This document shows, piece after piece, positions 1 through 8,285 of a stretch of DNA of 64,000 bases (positions within the stretch are counted from its first letter, which is position 1; every line of letters begins with the position of its first letter). The notes under the pieces are model-generated. The model saw only the letters and a program-made list of their open reading frames with translations, did no database searches and had not been told where the DNA came from. The position numbers and the translations under genes were made by a program. The stretch lies in assembly GCA_038329865.1 (NCBI GenBank), contig JBBQNK010000012.1, positions 1 through 64,000 of the forward strand, given 5' to 3'. The stretch comes from JANMES01 sp038329865. GTDB taxonomy: Bacteria; Planctomycetota; Phycisphaerae; Tepidisphaerales; Tepidisphaeraceae.

Positions 1-785
1 AAGTACGGCTCATCCTTGCGGATATCCCGTTTCACCCCGGAAGCCCGAGCCAGCGGCCCGGTCAGACTCCAGTTGATCGCTTCTTCGCGGGTATATGTGC
101 CGATTCCCTGCGTTCGCTCGACGAAAATCCGGTTCTTATTCAGCAGCTTGGCGACGTCTTCCGAAGCCTTCGGCATCTGCTCGTTAACGAACTTCTTCAC
201 CATCCGCTTGAAGACCGCTTCGTCGGGCAAGTCCATGTTCAACCCGCCGACGCGCGTCCAGCTGGTGTGGAAGCGCTGGCCGGACATGTACTCGACAATG
301 TCGTAGATTTTTTCGCGCTCGTTGAAGCCATAGAGAAACGCGGTGAACGCGCCGAGATCGAGCCCCGCCGCGCCGACGCAAAGCAGGTGCGATTGAATCC
401 GCCCCAACTCGCCGGCAATCGTGCGTAATACTTTGCAGCGCGGCGTGAGTTCAATGCCCATCAGCTTTTCGGTCGCCCCGTGCCAGGCCAACTCGTTGTA
501 GATCGGTGCGGAATAATCCATGCGGTCTACAATTGTGACGTACTGGTTGTAGTTGAGGACTTCGCCGAGCTTTTCAAACCCGCTGTGCAGGAAACCGATG
601 TGCGGCGTGGCTTTGACGACGCGTTCGCCGTCGAGTTCGAGCACCAGGCGGAGCGTGGTGTGGGTGGCCGGGTGCTGGGGACCGAAGTTGAGGGTCCAGC
701 GGTTCTCGGCGTCCATCCCGCCCTCGCCGGGCTGGCCTTGGGGGTCGAGGAGTTCTGGGTCGCCTTGCGTCAGCGTATAGGGCAT
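1..785 (-). CDS. nuoD: NADH-quinone oxidoreductase subunit D (partial, C-terminus beyond window)
   Basis: Subunit of the peripheral arm of respiratory complex I, where it forms part of the quinone-binding site with NuoB. The first 261 codons are visible. The N-terminal signature NFGPQHPATHTTLRLVLELDG, followed by HIGFLHSGFEKLGE, NQYVTIVDRMDYSAP and GAAGLDLGAF, is characteristic of the 49-kDa subunit. The start is the ATG at 785, preceded by GAGG about 8 nt upstream; the overlapping ATG at 789 is out of frame. The frame stays open to the left edge, so the gene is truncated only by the window. The upstream neighbour is the divergent parB, so no nuoC precedes it here; in many bacteria nuoD follows nuoC. 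Identification is secure. Confidence 0.95.
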   Translation of the reverse strand, partial: MPYTLTQGDPELLDPQGQPGEGGMDAENRWTLNFGPQHPATHTTLRLVLELDGERVVKATPHIGFLHSGFEKLGEVLNYNQYVTIVDRMDYSAPIYNELAWHGATEKLMGIELTPRCKVLRTIAGELGRIQSHLLCVGAAGLDLGAFTAFLYGFNEREKIYDIVEYMSGQRFHTSWTRVGGLNMDLPDEAVFKRMVKKFVNEQMPKASEDVAKLLNKNRIFVERTQGIGTYTREEAINWSLTGPLARASGVKRDIRKDEPY

Positions 786-1230
786 GCATGAACCTCATTG
801 CCGGGCCGCTGGCGGTGGTGCCGATGCTGGCCGGGCGATGGATTATAGCGGGGCGAGGAGTTCGTACCAGAGTTCACAAAGGGTTGAGGGGAAACTCTTT
901 CGGATTCAAAGGAGGACAGAATCGCTCAACAGGTGCCGGTCAGAGTTGCGATATATTTATAGTTATAAAACATTTGTTTTTATGGGGGAACTTTCGCGGT
1001 AAGGGATTTCGAAATTCGGTTCGCGATCCTACAAGCAGTTGGAGCTGCCATCTGTCGTCGACAACTACGCCCATCATATTGATCCGGCCAAAGGTCACGG
1101 CCGGCGAAGATCGCCTTGTTTCGGCGACGTCGCCGAGATTGCTCCCGTGGACTTATTGCAACTTCGCGATCGTCTGATACGGTACTCGTGTTCCACGTGG
1201 AACATCGTCATTTCTGAAAAGGAGTTCGCT
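786..1230. other. Divergent intergenic region between nuoD and parB
   Basis: About 445 nt without a convincing gene. It must hold the promoters for both divergent genes. An AT-rich patch lies at about 946-985, and a parS-type palindrome sits at 1189-1204 just before parB. Longer in-frame extensions of parB into this stretch lack parB-like sequence. Confidence 0.6.
1189..1204. promoter_or_regulatory. parS-like centromere site 1
   Basis: Perfect 16-bp palindrome TGTTCCACGTGGAACA, 26 bp upstream of the parB start. It differs from the widely conserved bacterial parS (TGTTTCACGTGAAACA) only by the symmetric inner substitutions and matches the known tolerance of ParB. It is probably a ParB nucleation site and possibly an autoregulatory operator. 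Confidence 0.85.
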
Positions 1231-2154
1231 ATGGCAAAGCTGGTCCGCTCTCGCCTCGGTCGCGGTTTGAGTAGTCTGATGTCTTCCTCCGAGCTTCCCG
1301 TTGAAATGGAAGTCGGCCCGGATGTCACCACCATACCGTCCACGCCACCCTTACCCGTTCAAATCACCGGCGAGCCGTTGATGCTCGACTTGGTCGCCAT
1401 CGTACCAAATCCGCACCAGCCCCGTCGGACTATGAGCGAAGCCTCGATCGCCGAACTCGCCGCCAGCTTGAAATCCAACGGCGTGATCCAGCCGATCATC
1501 GTCCGCAAGGTTGATCCCGGCTATCAACTCATCGCCGGCGAACGCCGCTGGCGGGCCGCCAAGGTGGCGGGGCTCACGCAGATCCCTGTGATCGTCAAAG
1601 ATGTCGACGCCTTCACCCAGGCCCAAATGGCGCTGGTCGAGAACATCCAGCGCGAAGATCTCAACCCCATCGATCGGGCCCAAGGCTACCGCACCCTGAT
1701 GGACGAACTTGGCCTGACCCAGGCAGAACTCTCCGGCCGGCTCGGGGAAGAACGCAGCACGATCGCGAACTTCGTCCGCCTTCTGGATTTGGCGGAACCT
1801 GTTCGCGCCAAAGTTCGCGACGGCAGCCTCTCGCTCGGCCACGCCAAACTCCTGGCCGGCGTGCCAGACATTCTCGAGCAGCAGCGCCTGGCGGAGCTCA
1901 TCAGTTCGCAGGGCCTTTCCGTTCGCAACCTCGAACGACTCCTACAGGCACCCGCCGCCGATCCGACACCGGTCAAAAGCTCCGCCGCTTCGCCCGCGCA
2001 CCAACTTGACCTGGAAAAGTCAATCTCCCGCCAACTTGGCCTCCGCGTTCAACTCCGAGCCGCCAAGAAGGGCAAAGGCCGGCTGATCCTTCACTACGGT
2101 TCTCTCGATCAGTTCGATGAGTTGATGACCAAGCTGGGCGTCAACATGGATTGA
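1231..2154 (+). CDS. parB: Chromosome partitioning protein ParB
   Basis: DNA-binding CTPase clamp that loads at parS and organises the replication-origin region for segregation. The 307-residue protein has the ParB/Spo0J N-terminal domain with LVAIVPNPHQPRR and GERRWRAAKVAG (the CTP-binding GERRxRA motif), then VENIQREDLNPIDRAQGY. A central helix-turn-helix follows (LTQAELSGRLGEERSTIANFVRLL), and a C-terminal dimerisation segment. The start at 1231 is chosen over in-frame upstream ATGs because AAAAGGAG precedes it and MAKLVRSRLGRGLSSLM is the typical ParB N-terminus. parA is not adjacent: nuoD lies upstream and deoC downstream. parS-type palindromes flank the gene on both sides. Confidence 0.95.
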   Translation: MAKLVRSRLGRGLSSLMSSSELPVEMEVGPDVTTIPSTPPLPVQITGEPLMLDLVAIVPNPHQPRRTMSEASIAELAASLKSNGVIQPIIVRKVDPGYQLIAGERRWRAAKVAGLTQIPVIVKDVDAFTQAQMALVENIQREDLNPIDRAQGYRTLMDELGLTQAELSGRLGEERSTIANFVRLLDLAEPVRAKVRDGSLSLGHAKLLAGVPDILEQQRLAELISSQGLSVRNLERLLQAPAADPTPVKSSAASPAHQLDLEKSISRQLGLRVQLRAAKKGKGRLILHYGSLDQFDELMTKLGVNMD

Positions 2155-2191
2155 CGAAGCAAGCCTCGACTTAAACGAAGTATGAATCTGC

Positions 2192-2252
2192 CCGCGAAGG
2201 CGTAAGCGAGCGGCCAGCCGACAAGGCTGGCTGATCGCTTACGCCTTCGCGG
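2192..2252. repeat. Palindromic repeat family A, copy 1
   Basis: 61-bp hairpin with arms CCGCGAAGGCGTAAGCGA and TCGCTTACGCCTTCGCGG. Other full copies of 61-63 bp with the same arms occur at 10065, 14621, 21465, 36892, 40598 and 62165. This copy follows parB and could also act as a transcription terminator. Confidence 0.85.
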
Positions 2253-2377
2253 AATGTCCAAACTGTCGAACTCGCGGGTGGGTTGGATTTCAGTTCGACC
2301 GAAGACCTGGGCAATTCGCCGATGCGACGGAGTAGCCGTTCAAGTTTTCACACCTCCCGTTATCGCAACCATTCCAC

Positions 2378-2393
2378 AGTTCCACGTGGAACA
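2378..2393. promoter_or_regulatory. parS-like centromere site 2
   Basis: AGTTCCACGTGGAACA matches site 1 at 15 of 16 positions and keeps the inner 14-bp palindrome GTTCCACGTGGAAC. It lies downstream of parB and upstream of deoC, so parB is bracketed by two sites. Confidence 0.8.
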
Positions 2394-2480
2394 ATCATTT
2401 TGTTTAATAAATATTCAACACACTAGGGGATTTTTCTCACTGCTCCCGCCCGCCTCTCTTTGTAAGATGGCCAATCCATT

Positions 2481-3395
2481 ATGACACTCATTGCCCCCAC
2501 CTTTCCGGATCTTTCCCGCTCGCCCACCATCGATCAGGTCGGCGTGGAGGAGCGAATCGATCGTTTCACCAAGCGAAGCATCAAAAAAGAGAGCAAAGTT
2601 CACGCCCTCAAGCTCGCGCTGAGCATGTGCGATCTGACCACGCTCGAAGGGGCCGACTCGCCGGGCAAGGTTAAGCAGATGTGCTACAAGGCCGCCCATC
2701 CACACGAATCGCTGGAAGGCGTACCGCACGTCGCGGCCGTCTGCGTTTATCCGACGCTCGTCCGCACCGCGAAGGAAGCGCTCAAAGGCACGACGATCAA
2801 AGTCGCCGCCGTCGCGACGGGATTCCCGGCGGGGCAGTACCCGCTGAATCTTCGCCTCGATGACACGAAGTACGCCGTTGCCGAAGGGGCGGATGAAATC
2901 GACATGGTCATCAGCCGCGGCAAGTTCCTGGCCGGTGAGTACAACGAAGTCTTCGACGAGATCGTGCAGACCAAAGAAGCCTGCGGCCATGCGCACCTCA
3001 AAGTGATTTTAGAGACCGGCGAACTCTCCACGCTCGACAACGTCCGCAAGGCCAGCGACCTGGCCATGCACGCCGGCGCTGATTTCATCAAGACCAGCAC
3101 CGGCAAAGTCGTCCCCGCCGCCACGCTGCCGGTGACGCTGGTGATGCTCGAAGCCATTCGGGATTTTTATTACGCGACGGGCAAGAAGATCGGCATGAAG
3201 CCCGCAGGTGGAATCGCCACGGCGAAACTCGCGATCAATTACCTCGTCGTCCTCCGCGAAACGCTCGGGCAGGACTGGATGAACCCCGACCTGTTCCGCT
3301 TCGGTGCGTCCAAGCTCGCCAACGATATATTGATGCAGCTGGTGAAGGAGAAAACGGGCGTTTATCAGTCGCTCGATTATTTCTCCAAGGACTGA
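2481..3395 (+). CDS. deoC: Deoxyribose-phosphate aldolase (DERA)
   Basis: Class I aldolase cleaving 2-deoxyribose 5-phosphate to glyceraldehyde 3-phosphate and acetaldehyde in deoxynucleoside catabolism. The 304-residue protein has the full DERA set: GADEIDMVI (catalytic Asp), LKVILETGEL, DFIKTSTGK (Schiff-base Lys) and GMKPAGGIAT (second Lys). It is about 40 residues longer than E. coli DeoC, mostly as an N-terminal extension of the kind common in eukaryotic-type and planctomycete DERA. No strong Shine-Dalgarno is seen before the ATG. The acetaldehyde product could feed the aldehyde dehydrogenase encoded at 6.75 kb. The catalytic identification is secure. Confidence 0.95.
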   Translation: MTLIAPTFPDLSRSPTIDQVGVEERIDRFTKRSIKKESKVHALKLALSMCDLTTLEGADSPGKVKQMCYKAAHPHESLEGVPHVAAVCVYPTLVRTAKEALKGTTIKVAAVATGFPAGQYPLNLRLDDTKYAVAEGADEIDMVISRGKFLAGEYNEVFDEIVQTKEACGHAHLKVILETGELSTLDNVRKASDLAMHAGADFIKTSTGKVVPAATLPVTLVMLEAIRDFYYATGKKIGMKPAGGIATAKLAINYLVVLRETLGQDWMNPDLFRFGASKLANDILMQLVKEKTGVYQSLDYFSKD

Positions 3396-3464
3396 GTCCT
3401 ACTGTAATTGAATTAAAGCCAACGAATACCATCGTTTGAATTCTTGCGCGCCGAATTTAGAAAC

Positions 3465-4196
3465 CTAATCCCGCCCCTTGCGGCCGACGAACATAAAGTA
3501 GGGCACCTTCATCCCCCACAGGAACGGCACGCGCGCCCGCGACTCGGTCAGCTCCACGCGATCAAACCGGTGCAGCAAATACTGCAGTCGATCCGGACCG
3601 AGCCACACATTATCGGCACTAAACCAGAGCGGCCAAAACGCGCGCTCAAATCGGCCGTGGCGGGTCAGGCCTTCGGGCGGGAACTTATGTGAGACATAAA
3701 AATCGACCACGCCGATCGTTCCGCCCGGCCGCAGCATCTGCCACGCGTTATCGATCGCGGCGAACCATTCGGGCATCATCGAAAGCGCGTACGAACACGT
3801 CACGCAGTCCACCGGTTCCGGCGGGCGAAACGTCGTTGCGTCGGCACACTGGGTGTGGACGTGATCCCAGCCGTGCTCGCGGATTCGAGAGTCGGCGTGA
3901 GCGAGCAGCGACGGAGAAAGATCGATCACGTCCACGCGTTTAAGCTGGTAAACGCGGTCGGATCGCCACGCGAGGTTGGACCCCGTTCCGCCGCCTAAAT
4001 CCACCCACGTGCTGCCGGGCGTCATGGGCAATCGATCAAACAATTCGCGCCGGCCCTGCAAGAGCCGGGAACGAAAATGGTCGTAGTTGCCCGCCTGCTT
4101 GCTGTAGAAATTTTCGAGCCGCTCGGCGTGCGTGTCGCCGCGAACCGGCGCGAGGCACAGGTGGTAGAGCGTGCGGAGATCGGCAAGCACAGACAT
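3465..4196 (-). CDS. btaB: BtaB-like SAM-dependent methyltransferase (betaine lipid synthesis)
   Basis: Predicted to trimethylate diacylglyceryl-homoserine to the betaine lipid DGTS. The 243-residue protein has a class I methyltransferase fold: motif I WVDLGGGTGSN at about residue 65, VIDLSPSLL, and CSYALSMMPEWFAAI. The N-terminal LENFYSKQAGNYDHFRSRLLQGR and the ending FLWGMKVPYFMFVGRK match bacterial BtaB. GGGAG precedes the ATG by about 6 nt. It lies 296 nt downstream of btaA on the same strand. Family assignment combines sequence motifs with the neighbouring btaA. Confidence 0.85.
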   Translation of the reverse strand: MSVLADLRTLYHLCLAPVRGDTHAERLENFYSKQAGNYDHFRSRLLQGRRELFDRLPMTPGSTWVDLGGGTGSNLAWRSDRVYQLKRVDVIDLSPSLLAHADSRIREHGWDHVHTQCADATTFRPPEPVDCVTCSYALSMMPEWFAAIDNAWQMLRPGGTIGVVDFYVSHKFPPEGLTRHGRFERAFWPLWFSADNVWLGPDRLQYLLHRFDRVELTESRARVPFLWGMKVPYFMFVGRKGRD

Positions 4197-4492
4197 GATC
4201 GCTCCCGTTCAATGGTCGGCCGATGCGCACGACACTGAACTCCATTGAACTCCACTGAACGTCACTGCACTCCATTCGCAACGCCGCACGAGTCATGCGC
4301 ATCCCAAATAAATTCCAGGCTGTGCGCTGAGTTCGCGCCTTCGCAAACTCTGGAGATTTAAGGCATGCCGCGCGGCAAGCCTCGCTTGGAGAGTTCGCGC
4401 GGGATGACGCAAGTACACCGACGCGCGGTCCGGGACCGGCGCCGCGCCATAGAACGCCTTCGTCGAGAGCGAGCCATTCTGTGCCTCCAGGG
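4197..4492. other. Gap between btaA and btaB
   Basis: 296 nt with no gene. On the + strand, 4230-4275 holds a degenerate 10-nt tandem motif (variants of CTGAACTCCA). This is an unusually long spacer for two genes expected to be co-expressed, so btaB may have its own promoter. Confidence 0.45.
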
Positions 4493-5692
4493 TTAAGCCG
4501 CCGCAAAATCCGCCACGTGAAAACTGCCGTACGTATGCACGCGATCGACGCGATGCAGGTCGGCGGCGAGTTTTCGTTGGTAAGTCAGGAGCGATCCGAC
4601 TTCGCGCCGCCGCCCGCCGTGCTGCACCGGCACGCGATCGATGAAGTTCGAAGACATTCCCGCGCTGCGCCAGAGCAGCCGCGCCCGCGGCGCCGAGCGC
4701 CGCACGATCTGCTGCCACTCCTGCTTCAGGGCCGGGTGGTCGGCGGCGCTGAGCCAGTCCATGTGATCGAGCAGGACGAAGCGGGAGATCGTCACGTCGT
4801 GCCGGCGCAGGAACGTGGCGATTGACGACGTGTGGACGCTGATCCGATCGACCAGCCCGCCGCGGAGTTTTTCGAAATTCTCCGGCTTCAGGTACGCCGG
4901 GCAGCACTCCGGCGTGTACCGGCCGGTGAGGTAGACGCGCCAGAAGTAATTGTCCTTCAGCGGGATTTGTCCGAAGACGGCGGCGACGCAGTCTTCTGCA
5001 AACTGTGCGACGCCGCCGTTGTAATCGCGATCGATCTGGTCCCGCTGCGGGCGGGGCACGCCCAGAAGCGACATGGTGCAGTCGCGCCGCAGGAACCAGC
5101 GCATCTGCGGCCGCCAGAAGGCGTGGCGTAGTTGCGTTTGATAGACTTTTCGTTGTTCATCGATCGAGCCCGCGCCCAGTGCGGCTTCGATTCCGCCGCG
5201 TACGCGGGCGATGCGGTCGATGTATTGATTGATCATCCACGCAAACCAGCCGCTTGTGCCGCGAAAATAGAAGCTGGGCCGACGACCGACGCCGTCAAAG
5301 CAGTCGAGGTTTTCATCCCAGAACGCCCGGGCCGATTCGCTCAGCAGCGGCCGAAGCGCGGAGCGGTAGGCAGTTTCGTAATTCGCCAGGCGACCGAGGC
5401 CGAAGAGGGAGAAGAAGTCCTCGTAATCCAGGCGTTTGATCGCAGCGATCTTCAATTCCAGCAGCGCGTTTTGTCGCGGGTTCATATCCACCGCGTACAC
5501 GCGTCGCGGCCCGGCCAGTGCGTAATCGAGCGCATTGCATCCGGCGGAGGTGATGACGAGCACCGTGTCTTGCTCACTGAGTTGCAGGGCGGCGTGATCG
5601 ACGCGCGGGTCTTCCCAGCAGGTGTTGTATACGAGGTGATTGCGATGAACGAAGTTGAAGCCCCGCGATCGCAGCGCCGTCATCATCGCCAT
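4493..5692 (-). CDS. btaA: BtaA, SAM:diacylglycerol 3-amino-3-carboxypropyltransferase (DUF3419)
   Basis: Transfers the aminocarboxypropyl group of S-adenosylmethionine to diacylglycerol, giving diacylglyceryl-homoserine, the precursor of betaine lipids. The 399-residue length is typical. Recognisable segments are VYNTCWEDPRVDHAAL near the N-terminus, VLVITSAGCNALDYAL (SAM-binding loop), YAVDMNPRQNALLELK, and the C-terminal FVLLDHMDWL and RLLWRSAGMSS. The ATG overlaps the end of the upstream phosphodiesterase gene by 10 nt and uses GGGAG inside it, so the two are translationally coupled. Confidence in the family is high; the lipid product is inferred from characterised BtaA proteins. Confidence 0.92.
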   Translation of the reverse strand: MAMMTALRSRGFNFVHRNHLVYNTCWEDPRVDHAALQLSEQDTVLVITSAGCNALDYALAGPRRVYAVDMNPRQNALLELKIAAIKRLDYEDFFSLFGLGRLANYETAYRSALRPLLSESARAFWDENLDCFDGVGRRPSFYFRGTSGWFAWMINQYIDRIARVRGGIEAALGAGSIDEQRKVYQTQLRHAFWRPQMRWFLRRDCTMSLLGVPRPQRDQIDRDYNGGVAQFAEDCVAAVFGQIPLKDNYFWRVYLTGRYTPECCPAYLKPENFEKLRGGLVDRISVHTSSIATFLRRHDVTISRFVLLDHMDWLSAADHPALKQEWQQIVRRSAPRARLLWRSAGMSSNFIDRVPVQHGGRRREVGSLLTYQRKLAADLHRVDRVHTYGSFHVADFAAA

Positions 5693-6474
5693 GAGTCATC
5701 TCCCACCGCCAGCGGTTCGGGTTGATGCAGATCGACCGGGAGCGAAAACGCAGGCTCCACCGGCGGCCGCATTTGCACGACGGCCCGGCGGCGGCGAATC
5801 GATTCCCAGAACAGCCGCCTGGCCACGCCGTTGCGAATGCCGACGAACGACGAAGGCTTTTCCGTCCAGCAGCCGCAGTTGAGATAGTGAATGCCGTCGA
5901 CGATGACGTCCTGCCCGATGTGCGTGTGACCAAGAATAACGCCCGCAAGGTTTCGCCTGCGGGCTTCGTTCATCGCGCTTTGTTGAAGATTGTTCACTGC
6001 CTTACAGAATTTTTTACACCGGCGTTTCAGCGTTCGTGCCAGCTTGTGGGTCGGATCGATCCACTGCGAAAATCCGTACACGGCGTCGGCCCCGTGGATC
6101 AGCCACGCCGGCCAGTGCATGCTGGCGTCCCACAGGTGGCCGTGGCAGACGAGGTACTGCTTATCGTCGACATCGATGACGATTTCGTCCTGGAACCGCA
6201 CGCCGAAGATCGCGCTCGACCACGTCGGCTCTGGGTCGTGATTGCCCTGCAGCCAAATCACCTCTGTGGTTTTCGCGAACGCTCGGATCGCTTCGAGCGC
6301 AACCAGATGCTCGGGCGTGAGCCGGCGGAGTTGGTTGCTGTCAAAAATATCGCCGTTGAGAATGAGGCGATGGGTACGAATCGAATCGAGGAAACGCAAA
6401 AAATCGTCGGCCCGTGCGTTGTGAGCACCCAGATGTAAATCGCTGACGATCACCGTATCAAACTGCTGCATCAT
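5683..6474 (-). CDS. PlcP-like calcineurin-type metallophosphoesterase (phospholipid remodelling)
   Basis: 263-residue binuclear metal phosphoesterase: SDLHLGAH (metal Asp/His), LNGDIFD, LQGNHDPEP, CHGHLWD and LGHTHIGQ are the five blocks of the fold. The UDP-2,3-diacylglucosamine hydrolase-like COG contains both LpxH and PlcP. PlcP removes phospholipid head groups to give diacylglycerol during phosphate starvation. Being the first gene of an operon with btaA, which consumes diacylglycerol, favours PlcP over LpxH. The start is the ATG at 6474 because GGGAGG lies 9 nt upstream; an in-frame extension to 6498 crosses that site. Confidence 0.8.
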   Translation of the reverse strand: MMQQFDTVIVSDLHLGAHNARADDFLRFLDSIRTHRLILNGDIFDSNQLRRLTPEHLVALEAIRAFAKTTEVIWLQGNHDPEPTWSSAIFGVRFQDEIVIDVDDKQYLVCHGHLWDASMHWPAWLIHGADAVYGFSQWIDPTHKLARTLKRRCKKFCKAVNNLQQSAMNEARRRNLAGVILGHTHIGQDVIVDGIHYLNCGCWTEKPSSFVGIRNGVARRLFWESIRRRRAVVQMRPPVEPAFSLPVDLHQPEPLAVGDDSWR

Positions 6475-6753
6475 GCTTGATAACCTCCCGAGGAACATCC
6501 TTGTCCCTGTTGAATTTATCGACAGCGGGAGTTTGGGCGGGGTGAAAACGGCGCGAAGAGCTTGCGAATTGTGTGTCAGCGCCGGGTTCGGCCTTTGCTA
6601 GGGACGCGCTCGGACCCCACCCGCGTTGTAAGCATAGAAATCGCCTGTTCTAAGGGAAAATTGCGTGCGACAGACCGCCGCGAGTTTGCTAGACTGTTCG
6701 GTCGCGGTTCTCATGTTCGCCGCCAATCGAAGACAGCTCAGATCGAGGAATTT

Positions 6754-8229
6754 ATGCCGCATGCCACGCCTGCCGTTCGACTGAATTATTCCACCGACTG
6801 GTCGTACGCGCCGGCTCCCGAGAGCACGAGCAGCGCGATCATCAAGCCGCGGTACGAGCTTTTCATCAACGGCAAGTTCGTGCCGCCGGTGAAGGGGAAG
6901 TACTTCGACACGATCAATCCCGCGACGGAAAAGAAATTATCCGAAGTGGCCAGCGCCACCAGCGAAGACGTCGACAAAGCAGTGAAGGCCGCGCGGAATG
7001 CGTACACCAACGTGTGGAGCAAGATGCCGCCGGCCGAGCGCGGGAAGTACATTTACCGCATCGCCCGCGTGCTGCAGGAGCGGGCGCGCGAGTTCGCGGT
7101 GATCGAATCGATGGACGGCGGCAAGAGCATTCGCGAAAGCCGCGACGTGGACATCCCGCTCGCTGCCGCGCATTTTTTCTACTACGCCGGCTGGGCCGAT
7201 AAATTGCAGTACGCGTTCCCGGGCAAGATGCCCACGCCGCTGGGCGTGGCGGGGCAGATCATTCCGTGGAATTTTCCCTTGCTGATGGCCGCGTGGAAAA
7301 TCGCGCCGGCCCTGGCGTGCGGCAACACCGTGGTGCTCAAGCCGGCGGAAACCACGCCGCTCACCGCGATGAAGCTGGCCGAGCTGATCGCCGACTGCGA
7401 CCTGCCACCGGGCGTGGTGAACATCGTCACCGGCGCCGGCGAGACCGGCGCGGCCATCGTCAATCACCCCGACATCAACAAAATCGCCTTCACCGGCTCA
7501 ACCGACGTCGGCAAGATCATCCAGAAAGCCCTGGCGTCGACGGAAAAGAAATACACGCTCGAACTTGGCGGCAAGGCGGCGAATATTATTTTCGACGACG
7601 CGCCGATCGACCAGGCCGTCGAAGGAATCGTCAACGGCATCTTCTTCAACCAGGGCCACGTCTGCTGCGCCGGCAGCCGGTTGTTCGTGCAGGAATCGGT
7701 GGCGGAAATCGTCTACCGCAAGCTGAAAGACCGCATGGCGACGCTGATCGTCGGCGACCCGATGGACAAGAACACCGACATCGGCGCGATCAACTCTAAA
7801 ATGCAATTGGAGAAGATAGAAGAATACGTGAAGATCGGCGGGGCGGAGGGCGCGGAAGTGTACCAGCCGAGCTGCCCGATTCCGGACAAAGGGTACTTCG
7901 TCCGGCCGACGCTCTTCCTCAACTGCAGCCAATCGCACCGCGTGGTGCAGGAAGAAATCTTCGGGCCGGTGCTGGCGGTGCAGACGTTCCGCACGGTCGA
8001 TGAAGCGATCGAAAAAGCCAACAACACGCCGTTCGGCCTGAGCGGCGGGGTGTGGACGGACAAGGGCTCGAAGATTTTCAAAGTCACCGGCAAGCTGCGT
8101 GCGGGCGTGATCTGGGCGAACACGTACAACAAGTTCGACCCGACGAGCCCGTTCGGTGGCTACAAGGAATCCGGCATGGGCCGCGAGGGCGGCCTGCACG
8201 GGTTGGCGGCGTATTTGAATGTGAACTAG
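6754..8229 (+). CDS. NAD(P)-dependent aldehyde dehydrogenase
   Basis: 491-residue member of the aldehyde dehydrogenase superfamily, oxidising an aldehyde to the acid. It shows PWNFPLLMAAWKIAPALACGN (cofactor site), FTGSTDVGK, LELGGKAAN (general-base Glu) and FNQGHVCCAGSR (catalytic Cys). The end PFGGYKESGMGREGGLHGLAAYLNVN is typical. The start at 6754 follows GAGGA by about 4 nt; an upstream in-frame extension carries no ALDH sequence. It is followed after 56 nt by a non-catalytic ALDH-like gene and then a DeoC-like gene. The physiological substrate is unknown; acetaldehyde from DeoC is a plausible guess from context. Confidence 0.9.
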   Translation: MPHATPAVRLNYSTDWSYAPAPESTSSAIIKPRYELFINGKFVPPVKGKYFDTINPATEKKLSEVASATSEDVDKAVKAARNAYTNVWSKMPPAERGKYIYRIARVLQERAREFAVIESMDGGKSIRESRDVDIPLAAAHFFYYAGWADKLQYAFPGKMPTPLGVAGQIIPWNFPLLMAAWKIAPALACGNTVVLKPAETTPLTAMKLAELIADCDLPPGVVNIVTGAGETGAAIVNHPDINKIAFTGSTDVGKIIQKALASTEKKYTLELGGKAANIIFDDAPIDQAVEGIVNGIFFNQGHVCCAGSRLFVQESVAEIVYRKLKDRMATLIVGDPMDKNTDIGAINSKMQLEKIEEYVKIGGAEGAEVYQPSCPIPDKGYFVRPTLFLNCSQSHRVVQEEIFGPVLAVQTFRTVDEAIEKANNTPFGLSGGVWTDKGSKIFKVTGKLRAGVIWANTYNKFDPTSPFGGYKESGMGREGGLHGLAAYLNVN

Positions 8230-8285
8230 TCGGAACCGCAGATCGACGCAGACGAACGCAGATTGATTTATACAAAGAGACGATC

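Larger units (their letters stand above)
2155..2480. other. Intergenic region between parB and deoC
   Basis: 326 nt with a 61-bp family A hairpin (2192-2252) right after parB and a second parS-like palindrome (2378-2393). An AT-rich stretch at about 2395-2425 probably carries the deoC promoter. No gene is supported. Confidence 0.6.

Noticed and set aside
4230..4275. Tandem 10-nt motif, considered as a CRISPR or iteron array
   Set aside because: Units are too short, degenerate and without spacers; no cas or rep genes nearby.
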